From: an uncultured Oscillospiraceae bacterium | Lineage (GTDB): Bacteria; Bacillota; Clostridia; UBA1381 | Length of the DNA stretch: 7,029 nt | NCBI GenBank assembly: GCA_946531785.1 | Contig: CAMNAT010000111.1 | Span: 1 to 7,029, forward strand | Direction: 5' to 3' | Part shown: positions 5,780 through 7,029 of the stretch, piece by piece | How the letters are laid out: each line of letters begins with the position of its first letter | How positions within the stretch are numbered: the first letter of the stretch is position 1 | Notes under the pieces: generated by a model | Seen by the model: only the letters and a program-made list of their open reading frames with translations | What the model was told of the DNA's origin: nothing | The model's database searches: none | Program-made: the position numbers and the translations under genes

Positions 5780-6718
5780 ATGGACGAAAAATTGCAATAT
5801 AACAGTCCGCTGGTGTATCAGCGGGCAGACCCGTATGTGCTGTATAAGGATGGTATGTATTATTTTACCGGCTCCATACCTCAGTATGACCTTATCGAGC
5901 TGCGCTGCGCGAACACTCTTGACGGACTTACCTTTGCAAACTCAAAGATAATCTGGCGCAGGCATAAGAGCGGCGAGCTCTCAGCGCATATCTGGGCGCC
6001 GGAGATACATTTTATCGACGGTAAATGGTATATATATTTCACCGCGAACAGCAATGACGATATCTGGTCGATACGCCCGTACGCGCTTGTGTGTGAGGGC
6101 GATCCGATGAGGGACGAATGGCGCGAGCTCGGCAGGATAGATGTCGGGCATGACAGCTTTGCGCTCGACATGACGACGGCTGTAATTCATGGCAGACAGT
6201 ATTTTGCATGGGCGCAGACCACCGATCATGAGCTGGGTTCTGAGATACGCATAGCCGAGGCTGAAACGCCGATAAGGCTGAAATCGAAGCCTGTTGTTAT
6301 CACAACTCCGGAATATGAGTGGGAAAAGCGCGGCTTCAAGGTGAACGAGGGGCCGGCATTTTTGCATCGCAACGGCAAGGTGTTTCTGACCTACTCCGCA
6401 TCGGACACAGGACCTAACTACTGCATGGGAATGCTCTGGGCGGACGAGGACGCGGATCTTCTTGATCCGGCTTCGTGGCATAAAAGTCCGGAGCCGGTGT
6501 TTGAGACGAGTGCGGAAAGTATGCGCTACGGCCCGGGACATAATTCCTTTACCACCGATGGCGAGCATGATGTTATGATCTATCACAGCCGCAGCTATCC
6601 GGATATATGGTCAGAGGATCCTCTCTATGATCCGAACCGCCATGCGTATGCCATGCGGATCGAATACGATAAGAACGGCTTCCCGGTATTTGATGCGCTG
6701 GAAAAAGAGAATAACTAA
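5780..6718 (+). CDS. Glycoside hydrolase family 43 protein, probable intracellular alpha-L-arabinofuranosidase or beta-xylosidase
   Basis: This is a 312-residue single-domain five-bladed beta-propeller enzyme that cleaves arabinose- or xylose-containing oligosaccharides by an inverting mechanism. GH43 landmarks are RADPYV at 15-20 (Asp17, general base), HIWAPEIHFIDGKWYIYFTA at 70-89, ALDMTT at 128-133 (Asp130, pKa modulator), NEGPAF at 189-194 (Glu190, general acid), and YGPGHNSF at 250-257 with the conserved propeller His254. All three catalytic acids are present. There is no signal peptide, transmembrane segment or carbohydrate-binding module, so it probably acts on imported oligosaccharides. 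The motifs resemble exo-acting arabinofuranosidases, but GH43 specificity is hard to predict and I do not assign a subfamily. It has its own promoter and AGGGAG ribosome site and ends at a bidirectional terminator, so it is probably monocistronic. No transporter or sugar regulator is next to it in the window. Confidence 0.9.
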   Translation: MDEKLQYNSPLVYQRADPYVLYKDGMYYFTGSIPQYDLIELRCANTLDGLTFANSKIIWRRHKSGELSAHIWAPEIHFIDGKWYIYFTANSNDDIWSIRPYALVCEGDPMRDEWRELGRIDVGHDSFALDMTTAVIHGRQYFAWAQTTDHELGSEIRIAEAETPIRLKSKPVVITTPEYEWEKRGFKVNEGPAFLHRNGKVFLTYSASDTGPNYCMGMLWADEDADLLDPASWHKSPEPVFETSAESMRYGPGHNSFTTDGEHDVMIYHSRSYPDIWSEDPLYDPNRHAYAMRIEYDKNGFPVFDALEKENN

Positions 6719-6737
6719 AAAACAACGCAAGGCGTTG
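6717..6737 (-). terminator. Second intrinsic terminator for the leftward SSB-like gene, overlapping the GH43 stop codon
   Basis: On the minus strand the hairpin CAACGC-CTT-GCGTTG (complement of 6723-6737, 6-base stem and 3-base loop) is followed by six T residues (complement of 6717-6722). The T-run includes bases of the GH43 TAA stop at 6716-6718. On the plus strand the same hairpin has no T-tract, so it should work only leftward, as a backup that keeps transcripts out of the GH43 gene. Confidence 0.65.
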
Positions 6738-6768
6738 CCGAGATAAATCAAAAAATTTCTCATAAACT

Positions 6769-6796
6769 AAAAAAACGGCATCATGCCGTTTTTTTT
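6769..6796. terminator. Bidirectional intrinsic terminator between convergent GH43 and SSB-like genes
   Basis: The stem ACGGCA (6775-6780) pairs with TGCCGT (6784-6789) around the loop TCA, flanked by seven A residues (6769-6775) and eight T residues (6789-6796). It therefore gives a GC-rich hairpin plus U-tract in both directions. The last T of the run is also the first base of the complement of the SSB-like gene's TGA stop. Confidence 0.9.
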
Positions 6797-7029
6797 CATG
6801 TCGCGTGCAATATCTCGCCCTCCGGTACCTCGTCCTTTACCAGCTCCATGCGGTTGACGGATACCTCGTATGCGGTGCGTGTGATGACCTCGTCCTCAGA
6901 CAGCTTCTTCTGATACTGGCGCGACTGGATCCTGCCCCAGATCTTTACATTGTCGCCGACCTCAAGGTTTTTTGCGTACCTTGCGTTTCTGCCCCAGGCT
7001 ATGACGGGTATGTAGTCGGATTTATTATA
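6796..7029 (-). CDS. Single-stranded DNA-binding protein-like OB-fold protein, C-terminal 77 residues, cut by window edge
   Basis: The minus strand is open from the window edge to a TGA at 6798-6796, giving 77 residues. The segment SDYIPVIAWGRNARYAKN followed by LEVGDNVKIWGRIQSRQYQK is the central and later strands of the SSB OB-fold, with the WGR and the G-R-I-Q-S-R-Q-Y core typical of clostridial SSB-like proteins. It continues through TAYEVSVNRMELV, the last strand of the fold. SSB binds single-stranded DNA during replication and repair. The protein ends soon after the fold with an acidic stretch and GEILHAT rather than the usual flexible linker and DDDIPF-type tip. This suggests an accessory SSB-like protein rather than the main replicative SSB. 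The start and N-terminal part lie beyond 7029. Its stop codon directly abuts the bidirectional terminator. Confidence 0.88.
   Translation of the reverse strand, partial: YNKSDYIPVIAWGRNARYAKNLEVGDNVKIWGRIQSRQYQKKLSEDEVITRTAYEVSVNRMELVKDEVPEGEILHAT

Noticed and set aside
5169..5780. Search for REP palindromes or insertion-sequence ends around the RAYT-like gene
   Set aside because: No hairpin-forming GC-rich REP-like repeats or terminal repeats were found on either side, so no mobile element is annotated.
5282..5797. 171-codon open frame on the minus strand spanning the gap before the GH43 gene
   Set aside because: It is mostly antisense to the transposase-like gene, with an Ala/Ser-rich product; its start overlaps the start of the GH43 gene and no promoter or ribosome site supports it.
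5981..6586. 201-codon open frame on the minus strand
   Set aside because: It is antisense to the GH43 core that carries all the catalytic motifs, and its product resembles no family.

Overview
The window looks like chromosomal DNA from an anaerobic Firmicute of the class Clostridia, plausibly a Ruminococcus-like or other Oscillospirales gut or rumen bacterium. This is an inference from several things: strong AGGAGG-type ribosome sites, sigma-A-like promoters, moderate GC with heavy use of ATA for isoleucine, a clostridial-style SSB-like protein, a fused Gpi18-like/PMT glycosyltransferase, and a GH43 glycosidase. No species can be named from the sequence alone. There are no rRNA or tRNA genes, CRISPR arrays, complete insertion sequences or phage genes.

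Layout. At the left edge, on the minus strand, lie the first 188 codons of radA (3-566); the rest is outside the window. A 153-base intergenic region (567-719) holds two back-to-back promoters, one for radA and one for the rightward operon, with a perfect AT-rich dyad between their -35 boxes. The rightward genes are closely spaced (12-16 bases apart, each with its own ribosome site) and probably form one operon: a very large membrane glycosyltransferase (720-4136), an XRE-family helix-turn-helix protein (4153-4536), an iron-sulfur-flavoprotein-like reductase (4551-5168), and a small protein derived from an IS200/REP-associated (RAYT) transposase that has lost its catalytic HUH histidines (5181-5666). 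After a 113-base gap with its own good promoter comes a single cytoplasmic GH43 glycosidase gene (5780-6718). It meets a convergent, partial SSB-like gene (6796-7029, minus strand) across a compact region with a bidirectional terminator and a second terminator reading leftward.

How the genes may work together. The large glycosyltransferase joins two different GT-C fold modules in one chain, with an extracytoplasmic beta-rich domain that appears to sit in the first outer loop of the PMT module. It probably transfers sugars from polyprenyl-phosphate donors to surface proteins or glycans. The three small genes behind it (regulator, flavoprotein, transposase relative) share its likely transcript but have no obvious biochemical link to it. 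radA and the SSB-like gene are DNA-maintenance genes at the two edges and belong to other transcription units.

Most unusual items: the catalytically dead RAYT-like protein with a Lys/Ala/Pro tail inside a housekeeping-type operon, and the domain architecture of the double glycosyltransferase. I see no convincing new multi-gene system such as a defence island.
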